Assembly (NCBI GenBank): GCA_030620095.1 | Contig: JAUTXW010000069.1 | Location: 496,001-560,000 of the forward strand | Origin: Kuschelorhynchus macadamiae | Taxonomy: Eukaryota > Arthropoda > Insecta > Coleoptera > Curculionidae | DNA length: 64,000 nt | Direction of reading: 5' to 3' | Shown here: piece by piece, positions 1-12,549 of the stretch | Position numbering within the stretch: position 1 is the first letter of the stretch | Layout of the letters: every line of letters begins with the position of its first letter | Program-made: the position numbers and the translations under genes | The notes under the pieces: generated by a model | Seen by the model: the letters and a program-made list of their open reading frames with translations, nothing else | The model's database searches: none | What the model was told of the DNA's origin: nothing

Positions 1-399
1 GTTAAAATGAATATCCTATTACATACTCAGTTTCGTCCATAATTTTAACCTAAAAATGTATTTCAAATACCTGAAATATAAACACAAATGTTCTTATTTT
101 TATTATTTTCTTCTAAATACGAAAAGGTTTAAGATATCTATATAAGAGAGTATTTCCCGACCGTCGCTGCGTAAGTAGATATACTAACTTGTACAACTAC
201 TTGTCAGGCGTTGCACGGTAAAAAATATTATACAAAAAACAACATACAAAGTTAACTTGTTTATGAGGATGTTCGAAAATAAAATATTTTTATATATCTT
301 AAGGTAATAATATTTTAATTCATAGGCAGTAAATTATTTGGTAATAACAAATCCTATAAATTATAATTTACTATATTTTTTTTTATTTATTATTACTAG
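1..399. other. Unassigned AT-rich stretch
   Basis: I see no gene, tRNA or recognisable transposon here. The last part merges into the tail side of a dispersed repeat that starts near position 400. Confidence 0.5.
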
Positions 400-925
400 T
401 ATTATTCATTTTTCGTAGCATTATTTATGTAGCCTACACAAAATAAACTATGTCCTTTATTATTTTCCTCCATAAAAAGAAGGTTTTTATCTCAGGAAAT
501 GAAATTTACCGAATATTTTAAACATTTTGTTAAGTCGATATTTTGTTCCGCCATAACGGATTTACACAAAAATTTTGCCATTCTATATCCATGCCACACT
601 TTATTATTGCGCAAATTTCGTCCATTCGATAAGCAGTTTGTTAATGATGTTTTTTTTTTCAATTTTGTGACACCCCCATTTCGTTCCTTCATAGTGGATT
701 TTTACCGAAATATAGCCATGTCATCCCCTTGTGACCCTTTATTTTTGACCAAAATTTGAATCGGATAAGTAGTTTTTGAGCTATGCCACATACATACAGA
801 CAGATAGACCGACGGGAATTAAAGAACATGTTGTTCGAGGGCCAGGGACCCGAAAACGCATAGATCTGAAAAAATCTCGAAGGATGTTTTTGTCACGATT
901 ACAATACTTAAGAAAGTAAAAAGAT
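400..925 (-). repeat. 135-bp-monomer family, copy A (minus orientation)
   Basis: The right end reads as the reverse complement of the family head: a CAGACAGATAGACCGACGG tract, then a segment matching AGATCTGAAAAAATCTC and TTTTTGTCACGATTAC. The left part holds two or three degenerate core monomers (GTTCCGCCATAACGG, CATTTCGTTCCTTCATAG) and the tail segment CCTTTATTATTTTCCTCC. Short open frames here have no recognisable domain and are best read as chance frames in the repeat. Confidence 0.7.
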
Positions 926-1929
926 GAGGCAATTCACGGATTTATTTTTAATGCAAACTCTCGGGTAGTGAAAATTCGTTTATACAAAGTATTGTTTAAC
1001 GTGAGATAAAATATACGTTGCTATTGGCAGGCGATTTGGCCAATTTTGGTAACAAAAAAATGCATCAGTACTGCAGCAAAGAAAACAATATTAGTCACGC
1101 ACTCGTAGAAACATTCATCACTTCAAAATTCAATTAAATTTTTACACGATATTTAACCTAAAATCCCCATATAGGTCAAAATAATGCAACCTTAAAGTAA
1201 CTTTTTCAACGGTTATTTTGATTTCCATATAAGACCATATTAAATTGTAGGAACCTTCAGCCGATGCTATATTGTTCCAATATAAGTATAAGGATAAGGA
1301 CGTTTCATTTCTCCGCTCATATAAATTAAATGACTCACAGATAAGTATGCGTATAATTTTGTATACAGGGTTGCGCTTATTGACAATATATTACTCACTA
1401 AAGTTCACATAGTTCTAAAAACCTACTAGGAAATATATCAAAAGACTATTTACCCACACATTACACAATATTTAATATTTCAAATCTGCACCTGGTTGAT
1501 TATGGGTATTATAGAGTTTTTAAATACTTGACTCAGGATACATAATATGCATGTTATAAAAATAAAAATACAAATTCAATGACTGCGAAAGTCTCGCGTA
1601 AGATCGATAAAAATGCAGATAATTTTATTAGATGTTCAAAATTTTAATTTTTTATTGGCATTTTATAATAAAATTAAAATACACAGGGTAGCCTAAATAA
1701 TAAATATGACGGTATCACTAATTATTTTTTAATAAAACATCCTATATATTTCTAAACCACTGCAACTGCATTTCAAGTCCAGACATTCATAGGTAATAAA
1801 CCAGCCCATTTTCACACCTAACCTAACTTCTGGTTCAAATTGTTCTACTTTAATTCTTCTTCTAACAGTACCAGATTTGCCATAAAATTACACGAAATTA
1901 CTTACCATATCCCTCCACCCAATTGTCAG
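926..1929. other. Unassigned intergenic DNA
   Basis: No coding signal or known repeat was recognised. The sequence is AT-rich with stop codons in all frames. Confidence 0.5.
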
Positions 1930-2960
1930 TAAGGCAATGAAGGGGTATATCAATAACGCTCTATTAAATTACCTTAAAAGGTATAAACTTATTCACGATA
2001 AGCAATACGGCTTCCCCCACCAAAGATTCACAGCAGATATTCTTATCATCGTAACCCATAACTGGAATAATTCCATCGAATAATTTAAACATTGCCCTAG
2101 ACATATCCAAAGCATTTGACCAAGATGCAATTCTTAACAAACTTCCTGCCTGTGGTCTTCTTTTAAAACTTTGTACTTGGATTGCCAGATATGCTGACTA
2201 TAGTACATTCCACTTCAATGTACAATTTCCCAAATATATTTCAAAGACTAAAATTAATGACAGGCGTAGAGTAATGACTTCATCCCTAACAGAGGACTTC
2301 ATTAAAATCATAGAATAGGGAGCAAAGAACCTTGTCCTGTTTTACACCACTAAAACACAATCATATTTTACAAATTATCTCCCAATATTTACACTATTCA
2401 AATGAATTATCAAATGTTTGAAGCCAACAATTCGTTAAGCCTAGTTTGAATCACTTTTAAGAAAGATCTTCGCTAGCGTGATCACAGCACCTCAACTGCA
2501 ACAGCGGCCGCAAAGAAAATGGGTTTCCTTTTTCGAGCTTGAAAATGCTTTTTCTGTGTCAACTTGTATATTCTTTAAACTTTGCAAATCAGACCCAGTC
2601 ATAAGTATTGGTTATGTGGGAAGCAACCCCTTTTTCATTCCTTAACATCACAAGCAAGCTTGCATCACGAGAGCATCGTCGAATTGTGAGCGATCTGTCC
2701 CTGTTTTACAGATACTACCACGGATTCTCTTCTGATGAATTATCATTTATTATGATCTTATTAATCATTCCTGCCAGGAAGCGTCGACCCACATGTATCC
2801 CTTCAACACCCTACTGCAAAGAACAAGGACCTCCCACTTTGTTCGCTCGTTTCCCAAGTCTTTAAATCCCAAATCAATAAACTTTCCCTGTCTTCACTTA
2901 AGGCAACCTTGGTATCTAGTACTTAGGGCTTCGTCCTACGTGGTCTGCTCATAGGTAAAA
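1930..2960 (+). pseudogene. Jockey-like LINE reverse transcriptase remnant
   Basis: Broken pieces of a non-LTR retrotransposon polymerase. Around 1958-2080 one frame reads KLIHDKQYGF followed by TADILIIVTHNWNNSIE, which is the segment before RT motif A. A frame shift then gives NIALDISKAFDQDAILNKL (about 2083-2145), which is motif A with its Asp kept. The YADD region is not visible. From about 2600 the frame ISKLAS to VSDLSLFYRYYHGFSSDELS matches the C-terminal tail typical of insect Jockey-clade elements. Stops and frame shifts separate the pieces, so it is dead. The same tail recurs at 42.29-42.59 kb, so two copies of one family are present. Assignment to Jockey rather than CR1 is by resemblance only. 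Confidence 0.75.
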
Positions 2961-4290
2961 AAATCTAACTTTTACTGTTAGAGCAATAGTGACGTTTTCA
3001 AATTGACATTTTATCTTCTTTGAAAAAGCTGATGAATATAAATCGCTTCCAATTTCCTATCTTCCCTTTTAATAATATATCGTGGTATTTTATCTGGTGA
3101 TAAAGTGAAAAGATTACCTGAGAAGCGCAGTTACGAGATTTTATGTTCTTGTGACTACTGAGTTAGGTTTGGTGTCTATTGTGCCTAAAGGTCCGAAAAA
3201 CAGTATCAGATTTATACCAATGAGAAGCGTCCTTGTTTTTCGTTTTGTACAAGATAGATCTACAAACAGCCATTTGGGCTTTATTTTAATAATTCGATGA
3301 CCTATCAATACGATTATTAGTCTTTATGACAGACATTATAGTAATACAAAATCGACAATAGAAATCAGCCAAAGGCTTTTGAGTACCTAATTCTGGAGTT
3401 CACCCAGACATTTCTGAGTCGCAGTTATCGAAGTTATTGAACAACGCTAAATTTGGCATAGATACGTGCTTGGCGTTAACACAGCCATTTAGAGACAGTT
3501 CTTGAATTCCGTAAGATCTCGAGAGTAGGAGGCATTTTAAAAAATCTTTACATGACGTTACCTCGTGGGGGAGGAGGGGGGCAAAAGCCATTTTTACGAA
3601 TACTTTGTTACGAGTCGAAATTCGCCTAGGGACATACTTCAAACGCAGCCGGTATGTACGCACAGTATTTCTCGTTTGCAGTTTTTTGACTGATTTGTTT
3701 CCTTACTTTAAACTGTTTAAAATCTTACCTTTAATCACAATCCAAAGACTAAATAATTATTTAAAAAATATATCAAATAATATCTATGTTCCTTTTCTAA
3801 CAACATTAAATTTGACGCTTTTAAGGAAAACTGGAGATAAAATCATATGTAAGAAGGGAGTCCTTACATTTACAGGGGGGGAGGTTAAAACTGCCAAAAT
3901 CGTCCTTTCGTAATTAATGAACGCCCACTTAGGTAATAATTGAATGAAATATAATTTAGTAATTATATCCGGAACTAAGAAACTTAAGTTAGCAGACAGG
4001 GCGGATTGCAAACCTGTATGCGAAGAATGAGGCCATTCGACCTAAGATGAGAAAACTTAAAAGCGATAAGAGCAATGTGAATTACTCTTAGATATTTATT
4101 TAGGATAATTTACAAAACTTGTTTTTTTAGGTCTGTGAAAGAACAATTATACACGATTTTAACGAATACTTTGCAAAAATATCAAATTTGGCATTTGTAC
4201 ATTATACATTTAATTTGAATTAGAGCAGCTATGAAAATTATTGCAGGCCAATAATTGATATATGCAATAATATTAAATTGTCATTATTAG
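2961..4290. other. Unassigned stretch with G-runs
   Basis: Overlapping open frames on both strands (3400-3663 minus, 3605-3913 plus, 3784-4011 minus) have no recognisable domain. Two G-rich patches stand out on AT-rich DNA: GTGGGGGAGGAGGGGGGC near 3565 and a seven-G run with GAGG near 3875. No repeat family was identified. Confidence 0.4.
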
Positions 4291-4322
4291 TTATGGTTGT
4301 CTTATCAAACATTTTAGCAGAA

Positions 4323-5206
4323 ATGGTTTTGAGTCCAGGAATTGTGGCTGCCATTGTGGCTTTAGTACACGACGGAAGAAAACTTTGTTCCAAGAAAATA
4401 TAAATGTTCGAGAAGTACAGTGCAACGTGTCTACACTCTCGATTTTTAGAAACAGGTACTTATGCTAGGCGTCCGGGATCAGCTCGGCCCAGAAGCACCA
4501 CATATCATCATGATCGATTCATCATCAATTCATCTCTACGTGATCGACGTTCTACCGCTCTGCGAATCCGTAGTGAATTACAATATGTAAGGAATGTTAA
4601 TATTAGCGAAAAAACGGTGCTAAGAAGCCTGAACGGAGCAAACCTATTTTGCAGAAGACCTGCAACGAAACCGTCTTCGATTTGCTAGGGAACATCGTCA
4701 CTGGACCGAGAATGAATGGAAAAATATTCTGTTTACAAACGAATCCAGGTATTGCCTTAGCTCTCCAGATAGTCAAGAGCGTGTTTGGCGTCGAACAGGA
4801 GAAAGGAATGCTGAATGCGATTTTAGTTCGAGGGTGAGTTTTCAAAGCGGTTCCGTCATGGTGTGGGGTAGCATTTCAGCAGAGACACGCACCCAGCTAT
4901 ACTTAATTCGAAGGGGTATTCTTAATGCCGAAAGATACATGATTTTGGAAGAGTATGTTATCCCCCATAGAACCTTGATAGGCAAACACTTTATCTTTAT
5001 GCATGATAACGCCAGACCCCATGTAGCACAAATAGTACAGGAATACTTTGGTACCTGCACCAATGACACTAGAGGAATAAGAAGGGCGCTCTCCTACCAA
5101 TGGGCAGCTATTCCTCAAGATGATATACGTCGTTTGGTAGCAAGTATGCCAGAAGAATGGAGGCTGTTATATAAGCTCGCGGTGGAAACACACGATACTA
5201 ATAATT
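4323..5206 (+). pseudogene. Tc1-family transposase, dead copy
   Basis: A DDE transposase of the Tc1/mariner superfamily. An N-terminal helix-turn-helix remnant starts at the ATG at 4323 (MVLSPGIVAAIVALVHDG). The second DNA-binding part reads FLETGTYARRPGSARPRST and VRNVNISEKTVLRSLN (4450-4640). The catalytic domain is scattered over frames: LFTNESRY near 4733, where the family has Asp before Glu-Ser and here has Asn; then VMVWGSISAETRT and MHDNARPHVAQIVQEY in the frame 4834-5208. After that the segment carrying the third acidic residue is deleted, and the frame rejoins at the usual C-terminus (IPQDDIRRLVASMP). At least three frame changes, one lost Asp and one deletion make it inactive. Terminal inverted repeats were not recognised. 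Confidence 0.85.
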
Positions 5207-6280
5207 AATACATTTTTACTTTTTTTTGTGTTTAAACTTTAAGTTGGTTACTTTTGATAATAATTATAATAAAAAGCCGTTTTTGAAAATGTTTAATCTT
5301 TCCTTTAAAACCTCGTATCTTTCTAAAAAACTGAGCTATCGAGGTGAACAAAAAAATAAAATGTTCAAAAAAGATGCAGCTTAGTGTAGAGTAAGTTTAC
5401 AATACATAAGAAGATGTTAGACGAAGTCTTTATAAAAGAAAACCCCGACGAACGGCTTTTGTTAGTGAGTTAGAGCGTACTTACTATTCAGGTTTGAGGG
5501 GCCACTATGTATGTTTTTATTATTGGTTTTACAGGTCTATGACACAAATCAAAAAAATTGTCAGTATATTAACAATTAGGTTGTGGAGATCAGTCAACTA
5601 GGCCACATACCGACACTAAAATGAGTAGTTTATTTAAAATTGACTAGTAAACTTTATACCAGTAATGTCACTGATCGCTGATTACAGACTCTATAAATTT
5701 AATGTCTAATTTTTCATTATATTTTACTAGTAGATTAAAATAAAATCCTTGAGTTAAACATGGATCTGCTCCCCGCTCAACATGTAGTTAAGTTTTTCTT
5801 TTATGACCTCACCAGGCCATCTATAAAAAACAGAAACCGAAATCCAAACAAAAAAAAATACCCTTAAGAACATAAACAGAAATTAACACATATACGTTAA
5901 TATTTTTTTAATAGCGTACCCCAAAATATAGATATGGGTAACATCAATTTCACTTCTAACAGGATCGTATCGCCACAGGAAGGTGAAAGGCTTCCCAAAA
6001 ATAGCAAAAAACAGGGCTATTTGAAAAAACAACCTAGACGAGTTAAAATAACAACCTCAAGCTAGATCATGATGCTCAGAATAGTTCAGGGTGCATAATT
6101 TAAAATTTTAACCTGATCCACTTACTGACTTCAAATACTCAGGCGCTTTTCGTGGTTGCCTAACAGCATAAGGTGAAACACATTGATAGATTAAAAAAAC
6201 CTGTCTTGAAATAAATAAACTCAAAATAGTGGCATAAGAATAAAACAATTTTAAAATATGTTACAAGAAAAAATCGCGCA
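5207..6280. other. Unassigned intergenic DNA
   Basis: An open stretch of about 40 codons near 5940-6060 (reading SNRIVSPQEGERLPKNSK) has no recognisable family. Otherwise no gene or repeat was recognised. Confidence 0.4.
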
Positions 6281-6500
6281 CCATCCAAAGTTATCCTTTT
6301 CTAAATGGAACACCCTATATATTATATGTTCATCGAATTGGCTTCTTCTTGCGGATGTAAATATAATAGATTTGATAATTTTGAGGGATTTGAAAAAAAC
6401 CTATGTTGGCGGGATTTTTGTCAAATTTTTGATTTAAAGATAAAAGTATTAAACCTAGTATCTTTATAATCAGTAAAAAGAGGCTCGTTCGATGGAGATA
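6281..6500 (+). repeat. GGAACACCCTRTATA dispersed repeat, copy 1
   Basis: It shares AAATGGAACACCCTATATAT, a GGCTTCTTCTTGCGGATG block and a TTTAAAGATAAAAGTATTAAA block with 17640-18000. In the second copy the blocks are similar but partly in the other order or orientation. The class of element is unknown. Confidence 0.5.
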
Positions 6501-7494
6501 TAACTTACAGGGCGTTCAGTTCGGAAAAACATAATTTTCGACTACTAAAAGAAGAAGCTACAAGTCATGAAATTTGACTAATCAGTAATCGTGCTCTTTA
6601 TCATGACTTAAGGTAATTGAGTGTTTTTCAAGACAAATACACTTCCTTTTTTTTACTACTATCTTTGTGTTTCTTTTTTAATATTTTTTTAGATATTTCT
6701 CTTGACAAATTGTTGTGTTAGGGTAAAATTTTACAAACAATATGAAATAAATTATTTGTTTCATTAATATAGATCATTTAATGTTTTAAGATTATCATGC
6801 ACGGCCCAGTATTATACCCTAGTGATGATTTCTTAAAACAAACAATCTGCTATTAGATTTTTATTGCACTTATAAAATTCGTAAGCGAGGAACATTGATG
6901 AATATCAGATTACTTCCAATTTCTTTTCCCTTGACCTAGTGAAGTCATAGATAAATGAAACCCAGAAGTACGCAAACCACTCGTATCTAACCTCGAAAAA
7001 GGTTATTTTGGAAAATAGATGTTTTCGCGATGTTTCGATTTTTGCAATGAAATGTTTTACATGGCCTGATTTTGGCCTCGTAACACATTTTTTAATAGAC
7101 TATTTATTTTATATGACTAATTTTTTAAGGATCGTCAAGTTAAACATATGTATTTTCGGTTTTTTTTTAAATAATACATGACTTCATCACATCTTTACAG
7201 CCAATTATCGTATATTACGACAAATTAAATGACATTAAGAGAAACTATTTACAATTTTATTTAAATTAAGGATCACAGTGTTTTCGTCGAGAAATACATA
7301 TGTCCAATATCTCGAGGGTTAAACCTCAAGGAAAGAAGAAAGCAGTTTTTTTTAATTAATCCTCTCTGTGAGTTCACTTGAACAAACCAGAGTTTACATT
7401 GCTAATCAATCCACAAATTAAAAACAAATATGTAAATATACAAAATCGATAAATTTCCTTTGCACTTATCTTCTCTCGTTATGAATATTTCCTT
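6501..7494. other. Unassigned intergenic DNA
   Basis: AT-rich, with no coding signal or family recognised. Confidence 0.5.
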
Positions 7495-8255
7495 TTATTA
7501 GGCATAGTAAAGTGTGCCCCAGTTTAGTCCACTACATAGTCATTAAGTAACACATATTTCCTATCTTTTTAAATATTTATTATATTATCGTATTATTCCT
7601 ACCATTATTTTGCCTATGCCACACTTGATTTTTTGGCATAATTTAAAATAAATTCAATAAGTAGTTTTTACATTGGCACACACCGCCATTTTTTACGTCA
7701 TATTGAATTCATACCAATTTATCCCTATATCACATTTAATTATTCTGTAAAATTTAAAGTCAGTTGAATAAGATTTTTTTACGTTAATTTTTTAAAAGTT
7801 TTATTTGGCCGCCATTTTGTTTTGTAATCTTGAATTCCTACTACAACTTTACCAGTTTATCTCTATATGACACTTAATACTTGCACATAATTTGAAACTA
7901 ATCCAATAAGTAGTTTTTTCAGGCTGATTTTTTAAATATTTTATTAAACCGGCAATTTGTTTTACTATTGAATTAATACCAAAATATTACCAGTTCATTC
8001 ATACGTGACAATTGATTTTTGTGCAAAATTTAAAATAAATGGGATAATTAGTTTTTTTTAGTAATATTTTCATCCTCATCCCCATATGACCCTTAATTTT
8101 TGACTAAAATATGAAGTCAATATCATTTTTAAGCTATGCCGCGACCTGACAGACAGACACACAGGCAGACACACAGACAGACCGACCAAGAGGGACGCTA
8201 AAACATGAAGATAAGTAAATTCTGAGATGATAATTTTTTCACAATTACAAAAATT
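7495..8255 (-). repeat. 135-bp-monomer family, copy B (minus)
   Basis: Several core monomers in reverse complement, marked by CCGCCATTTT near 7682, 7809 and (degenerate) 7960, about 127-150 bp apart. They are followed by the reverse-complement head: CTATGCCGCGACCTGACAGA, a CAGACACACAGGCAGAC tract and GATAATTTTTTCACAATTAC. No start of an encoded protein was found. Confidence 0.8.
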
Positions 8256-8725
8256 TTATTTGGCCGCCATTTTGTTCCGCCATCTTGAATTAGTAACACA
8301 ATTTTACTAGTTCATCTCTATACCACAGTTAGTTATGGCACATAATCGGAAAACAATTAGTTTTTTTCAGGCTGAATTTTTAAATATTGTGTTAAGGCGC
8401 CATTTTGTCCATCTTGGATTCGTACCAAAATTAGAACAGTTGTTTTTCTCATAATACTTGATTTTTGTGCAAAATTTGAGGTAAATTGGATAAATATTTT
8501 TTTTTAATATCTTTTTTAACATTTTGATAGACCGCCATTTTGTTTCACCATATTGGATTTTTACCAAAATGTTATCAGGTCATCACCATATAACCCTTAA
8601 TTTTTTACTAAATTTGGAAATCTATCGAGTTAGTAGTTTTTTTATGCCGCGAACAGACAGACCGACGACATTGAGAAAATTTGTTTTTCGGCATCTAGGA
8701 ACCCGAAACGTAAAGATCTGAAAAA
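8256..8725 (-). repeat. 135-bp-monomer family, copy C (minus)
   Basis: Begins directly where copy B ends. Monomer marks lie near 8266, 8398 and 8532 (GGCCGCCATTTTGTTCC, GCGCCATTTTGTCC, GACCGCCATTTTG), with spacing of 132-134 bp. The minus-strand frame 8367-8567 is open only because a monomer happens to lack stops. It ends in the reverse-complement head (GCGAACAGACAGACCGACG). Confidence 0.8.
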
Positions 8726-9290
8726 ATCTCTCATGTTCTCCCATTTCCGTCAGTCTGTTGGTCTGTCCGTCTGTACCCGGCGTAATTCAAAAACTACCTA
8801 TCCGATTGACTCAAAATTTTGGTCAAAAATTAAGGATCATAAGGGGATAAAATAATTACATTTTAACAAAAATATGGCCGAACAAAATGACGACTTCTCA
8901 AAATGTTAAAAAAATTATTGTTAAAGCTGTACTTATTAGATGGACTTCTATATTTGTACAAAAATAAAGTGTGATATAGGAATAAACTGGTAAATTTTTT
9001 ATGTAAATCCATTATGGCGAAACAAAATGGCAGCCAAAAAATATATTTAAAAATTCAGTACCAAAAAACTACTTGCACAATTCACTTGAAATTTGGCACA
9101 GTAATCAAGTATGAAACAAGGACAGACTGATAAAATTTTTAAAAAAATGGCGGCCTCATAAAATGTTTAAATATTCGTTTATATTTCATTTTCTGGATCA
9201 AAACCTTCTTTTATAAAGAAAAATAATAAAGGACATAACGAGGGAAGTTGTGAGTAAGACGAAATTACCGATTTTTTTTAAGTATGCTAG
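8726..9290 (+). repeat. 135-bp-monomer family, copy D (plus)
   Basis: It faces copy C head to head. It has the plus head (CCGTCAGTCTGTTGGTCTG, CCGATTGACTCAAAATTTTG), monomer marks ACAAAATGACGAC and ACAAAATGGCAGCC, and a tail with AATAATAAAGGACATAAC, GAGGGAAGTTG and TTACCGATTTTTTTT. The tail ends near 9282. Confidence 0.8.
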
Positions 9291-10099
9291 TTTTGGATAA
9301 CTTTATATTACAAATTACAGTGTCCCGTCATTTTATTTCAGAAGCTATCGTATTTAGGAAAAAATAGCACCATTTTTTATTTTTTATATTGACATAATTG
9401 CTCTATCTACTGCTCTATTTGGGCAGATATTGAGAAAAGAAATTAATTTTTCCATTTTTTTTTTAACTTGCGGAGGGTCTAACAATGTAAACTTTAACGA
9501 ACTCAAAAAGGGGCAATTAAAAAAAATGGTCTTCTCTATACTCTAAGGTACATCGGAAAAATGGCTCTGCTTCCTGCATTAATAGGTTTTTCTCGGTAAT
9601 CCTATAGAGGTAAGGCACTGCTCAAAGGTTAATAATATTTCTTCCTTTTTTGTATACGTTAAATTATACCAAAATAATGAAAAGTTTGATTAATTTTTCC
9701 AATATCAGAAAACGTACACTAAAATATTTCTAACCTAAAAATACTTCCAACAATATTTTTATTAATTATTTCTCTCATGTAGATTGATACTAGTCAAAAC
9801 CTTCTATTTTTGTGACAAATACAAATCGTACTTTAATTAACCAAAGTAGATGCTAAAAAAATTACAGAATAATTGCTTCGCTCAAAGATTTAATTGCTTT
9901 TCCCCAGTTTTTCATGCGTCAGGTGAAATAAACGCCAAAGCGACTTTAGTCAAGAAGTAATAATTATTTCCATCTTATTTCCATTGATTTAGATCTGCCA
10001 TCTTATGGAATAAACGGCTTAAAAGTAAACAAGAAATTAGCAGTATATTAATTCAAGATGAGTACCCCATTACCTACTTTTTACTATTTCGAGACGAAT
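9291..10099. other. Unassigned intergenic DNA
   Basis: No coding or repeat signal recognised. Confidence 0.5.
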
Positions 10100-10400
10100 C
10101 CTTGGCAAACACCACTAAATAAAAGCCTACATTGGGTTCTACGAGCGATTAGACCGGAACCATTCAGTTAGCTTTGTATAGTTACATTTTAAATCAGTCT
10201 GTCGGTCGTAAAGTGTGTGAGTCAGAGTACGGACATGTCGGTCGGTGTGCTTCGCGAATGCCATTTTTGACAATTCCGGTGGGATTCGAGACTAGATTAT
10301 ATTTGCACTTAAGGAGGATAGATCGTTTTCGCACACACTTGCCGTATTCAGTTCCGTGAAAACTTTTATTTTTTTTTTGGTTCAGCTGAGGATAAGGTGC
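10100..10400 (+). promoter_or_regulatory. CpG-enriched block, possible promoter or 5' exon
   Basis: This segment is clearly richer in G+C and CpG than its surroundings (GTCGGTCG, TTCGCGAATG, CCGGTGGGATTCG). It has an AATAAAAG box at 10118 and TCAGTT initiator-like matches at 10164 and later, but the spacing is not canonical. The plus frame 10174-10359 encodes 61 residues with no recognisable domain. Possible donors are CCG|GTGGGA and AAG|GTGCTT. It could be an unannotated first exon or an old LTR, and the sequence does not decide. Confidence 0.25.
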
Positions 10401-10612
10401 TTTAACTAAATGTACAAAGTGGTTTAATTTTATTTTAAGTCAACTGTTATGTTTTAAAATGGCATTAACAACCCGACAAACTCAAAATCTCGTAGTAGTA
10501 GAAGATTAGTAATGATCACTCAACACTGGCCTTTAACATTGTTGTGAAAAAGGCAATAAGCTCAGTACAAATAAAAATGGAACTCCTAATAATCACAGGA
10601 TTCAAACTCCAT
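10401..10612. other. Unassigned spacer before the AT microsatellite
   Basis: Nothing was recognised. Confidence 0.4.
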
Positions 10613-11163
<551 letters not shown>

Positions 11164-11166
<3 letters not shown>

Positions 11167-11200
11167 TGACGTTTCGATCTACGTGATCTTCATCAGAATA
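11164..11200 (-). ncRNA. Minimal hammerhead-ribozyme-like motif (Penelope type)
   Basis: On the minus strand: outer stem TATT (11200-11197), core CTGATGA (11196-11190), one A, stem GATC (11188-11185), loop ACGTA, stem GATC (11179-11176), core GAAACGTC (11175-11168), outer stem AATA (11167-11164). All conserved hammerhead core bases are present, and stem III is reduced to an A-U pair over CG. Minimal hammerheads of this kind are known from the flanking repeats of Penelope-like elements and are thought to work as dimers. The single extra base after CTGATGA is non-canonical, but the decayed motif at 15971 has an extra base in the same place. Confidence 0.6.
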
Positions 11201-11479
11201 CATAAAATGGAGTTCTTCTATAAAAAAATTTTTTTGAATTAAAAGTTGGTACACATAGAAAACAATAGTAAATCTTATCTTTTAAAACTAAAATCTGAAA
11301 ATTATATTACAATATAACAACATATTTTTAAAATTATACATTTAGATTGGACATAAATAAGACTTTTATAAACAACACGGGAACGAATATTAAAATAGCT
11401 TTAATAGTTATCACCCAAAACTAGACTTTACTATAGAAAAAGAAACAGTACAAAACAAACTTAAACTTACACTTTACAA

Positions 11480-11990
11480 CACTTGGTCATCTAGATATTT
11501 CCATTTCGGCTCCCAACACCCTCTAACCAGAAAAAAAATCAGTTGTCATAGGTCTTACAGACAGTACTATAAAACTATCGGATACTGAATATAGAGAAAA
11601 ATCCATTAACAAAACAAAACAAGCTGTACTGATGAACAACTACTCTGAAAAAATCATTAACATCTAGAAAAAAAAATTATAATTTTACAATGAAAAGAAA
11701 ATTCCCCTCGCCATTTTTTGACGTCCTTAGTAAGCGAACATAAAACGGTATCAAAACTACTGTATACCGGAAGCCCACGGCCCATTCACACTGCACAATA
11801 TCTCAAGCAGGGTTCTAAGCAATCTGCAGGACAGAGAATTGTATAAGAGAATCTTTAAATTCATAGAAGTTCACTGAAAGGAATCCGGGAATTTTCACTA
11901 AGCCTAGCCTAGATGTTCTAAATATCTATACAAGCCGTTTCTTGCTTAAAATAACCTGAAACTTCCCGATTACCTGAATTAGAAGACTAG
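11480..11990 (+). pseudogene. Penelope-like RT fragment
   Basis: Around 11710-11790 a frame reads PFFDVLSKRT, stop, NGIKTTVYRKPT. This matches the linker in Penelope-like polymerases, FLDVL followed about 15 residues later by VYRKPT. Neighbouring frames give TLHNISSRVLSNLQDRELYK downstream and VLMNNYSEKIIN upstream, which resemble parts of the region after VYRKPT but are out of order. The fragment lacks YVDD and the GIY-YIG domain. The hammerhead-like motif to its left is on the opposite strand, which would fit an inverted flanking repeat. Confidence 0.6.
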
Positions 11991-12545
11991 GATTTCACTC
12001 ATCAGCTTTATAATAATTAGTATTTAATCAACAGTTGAAATTTGGGACGTGGTGAAATCAAACTAATAAAGATAATACAAGTCCAACAAAACGAGTTGAG
12101 TGAGCAAATATAATGTATTTTATATGATCTCACCGCAATACTTCCTGCTTGATACCGATATTTTCTTTATTCAAAGTTAAAGAAAATTACGTTAATTTTA
12201 TATCTACACATGAACTTTACTGAGAGTATCCTGTATCATTACCAATAATCAAGTATTCATTATCAGTAAGGATGCCAAATATAAGAAGATCACCAACATT
12301 AGTTGTATTAGTAGTTTTCTCAACTTAGGAATTGTCTTTCTAGTGTCAGCAGGAACTGTGGCCAGTTTCTTATCAAAAATACTTAAGATTTGCACAGCAT
12401 GGAAGAATAATATGTAGCTAGTTCATTTAGATGTAAGAGAAGTAAGAGAAAAATATGCTTGACGAAAATCTAAACTCTTATCGTTCCACCACTCGCGTTT
12501 TTGCAAACAAACATTTATTGGGGCCTGCCTAATTTACTGACCACT
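11991..12545. other. Unassigned intergenic DNA
   Basis: No gene or family recognised. Confidence 0.45.
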
Positions 12546-12549
12546 TTTC

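Noticed and set aside
3400..4011. Overlapping open frames on both strands as genes
   Set aside because: Mutually overlapping, no family and no start context; chance frames in a less AT-biased patch.
8700..8720. Additional hammerhead motif at CCCGAAACGTAAAG
   Set aside because: The word belongs to the head of the monomer family; no CTGANGA or stem II precedes it. The same holds for 58981-59000, and for GATCGAAACGTC at about 61469, which lies in LINE coding sequence.
10118..10170. TATA/initiator promoter at 10.1 kb
   Set aside because: The AATAAAAG box is about 46 bases from the nearest TCAGT, outside the usual 28-33; kept only as a low-confidence CpG-rich block.
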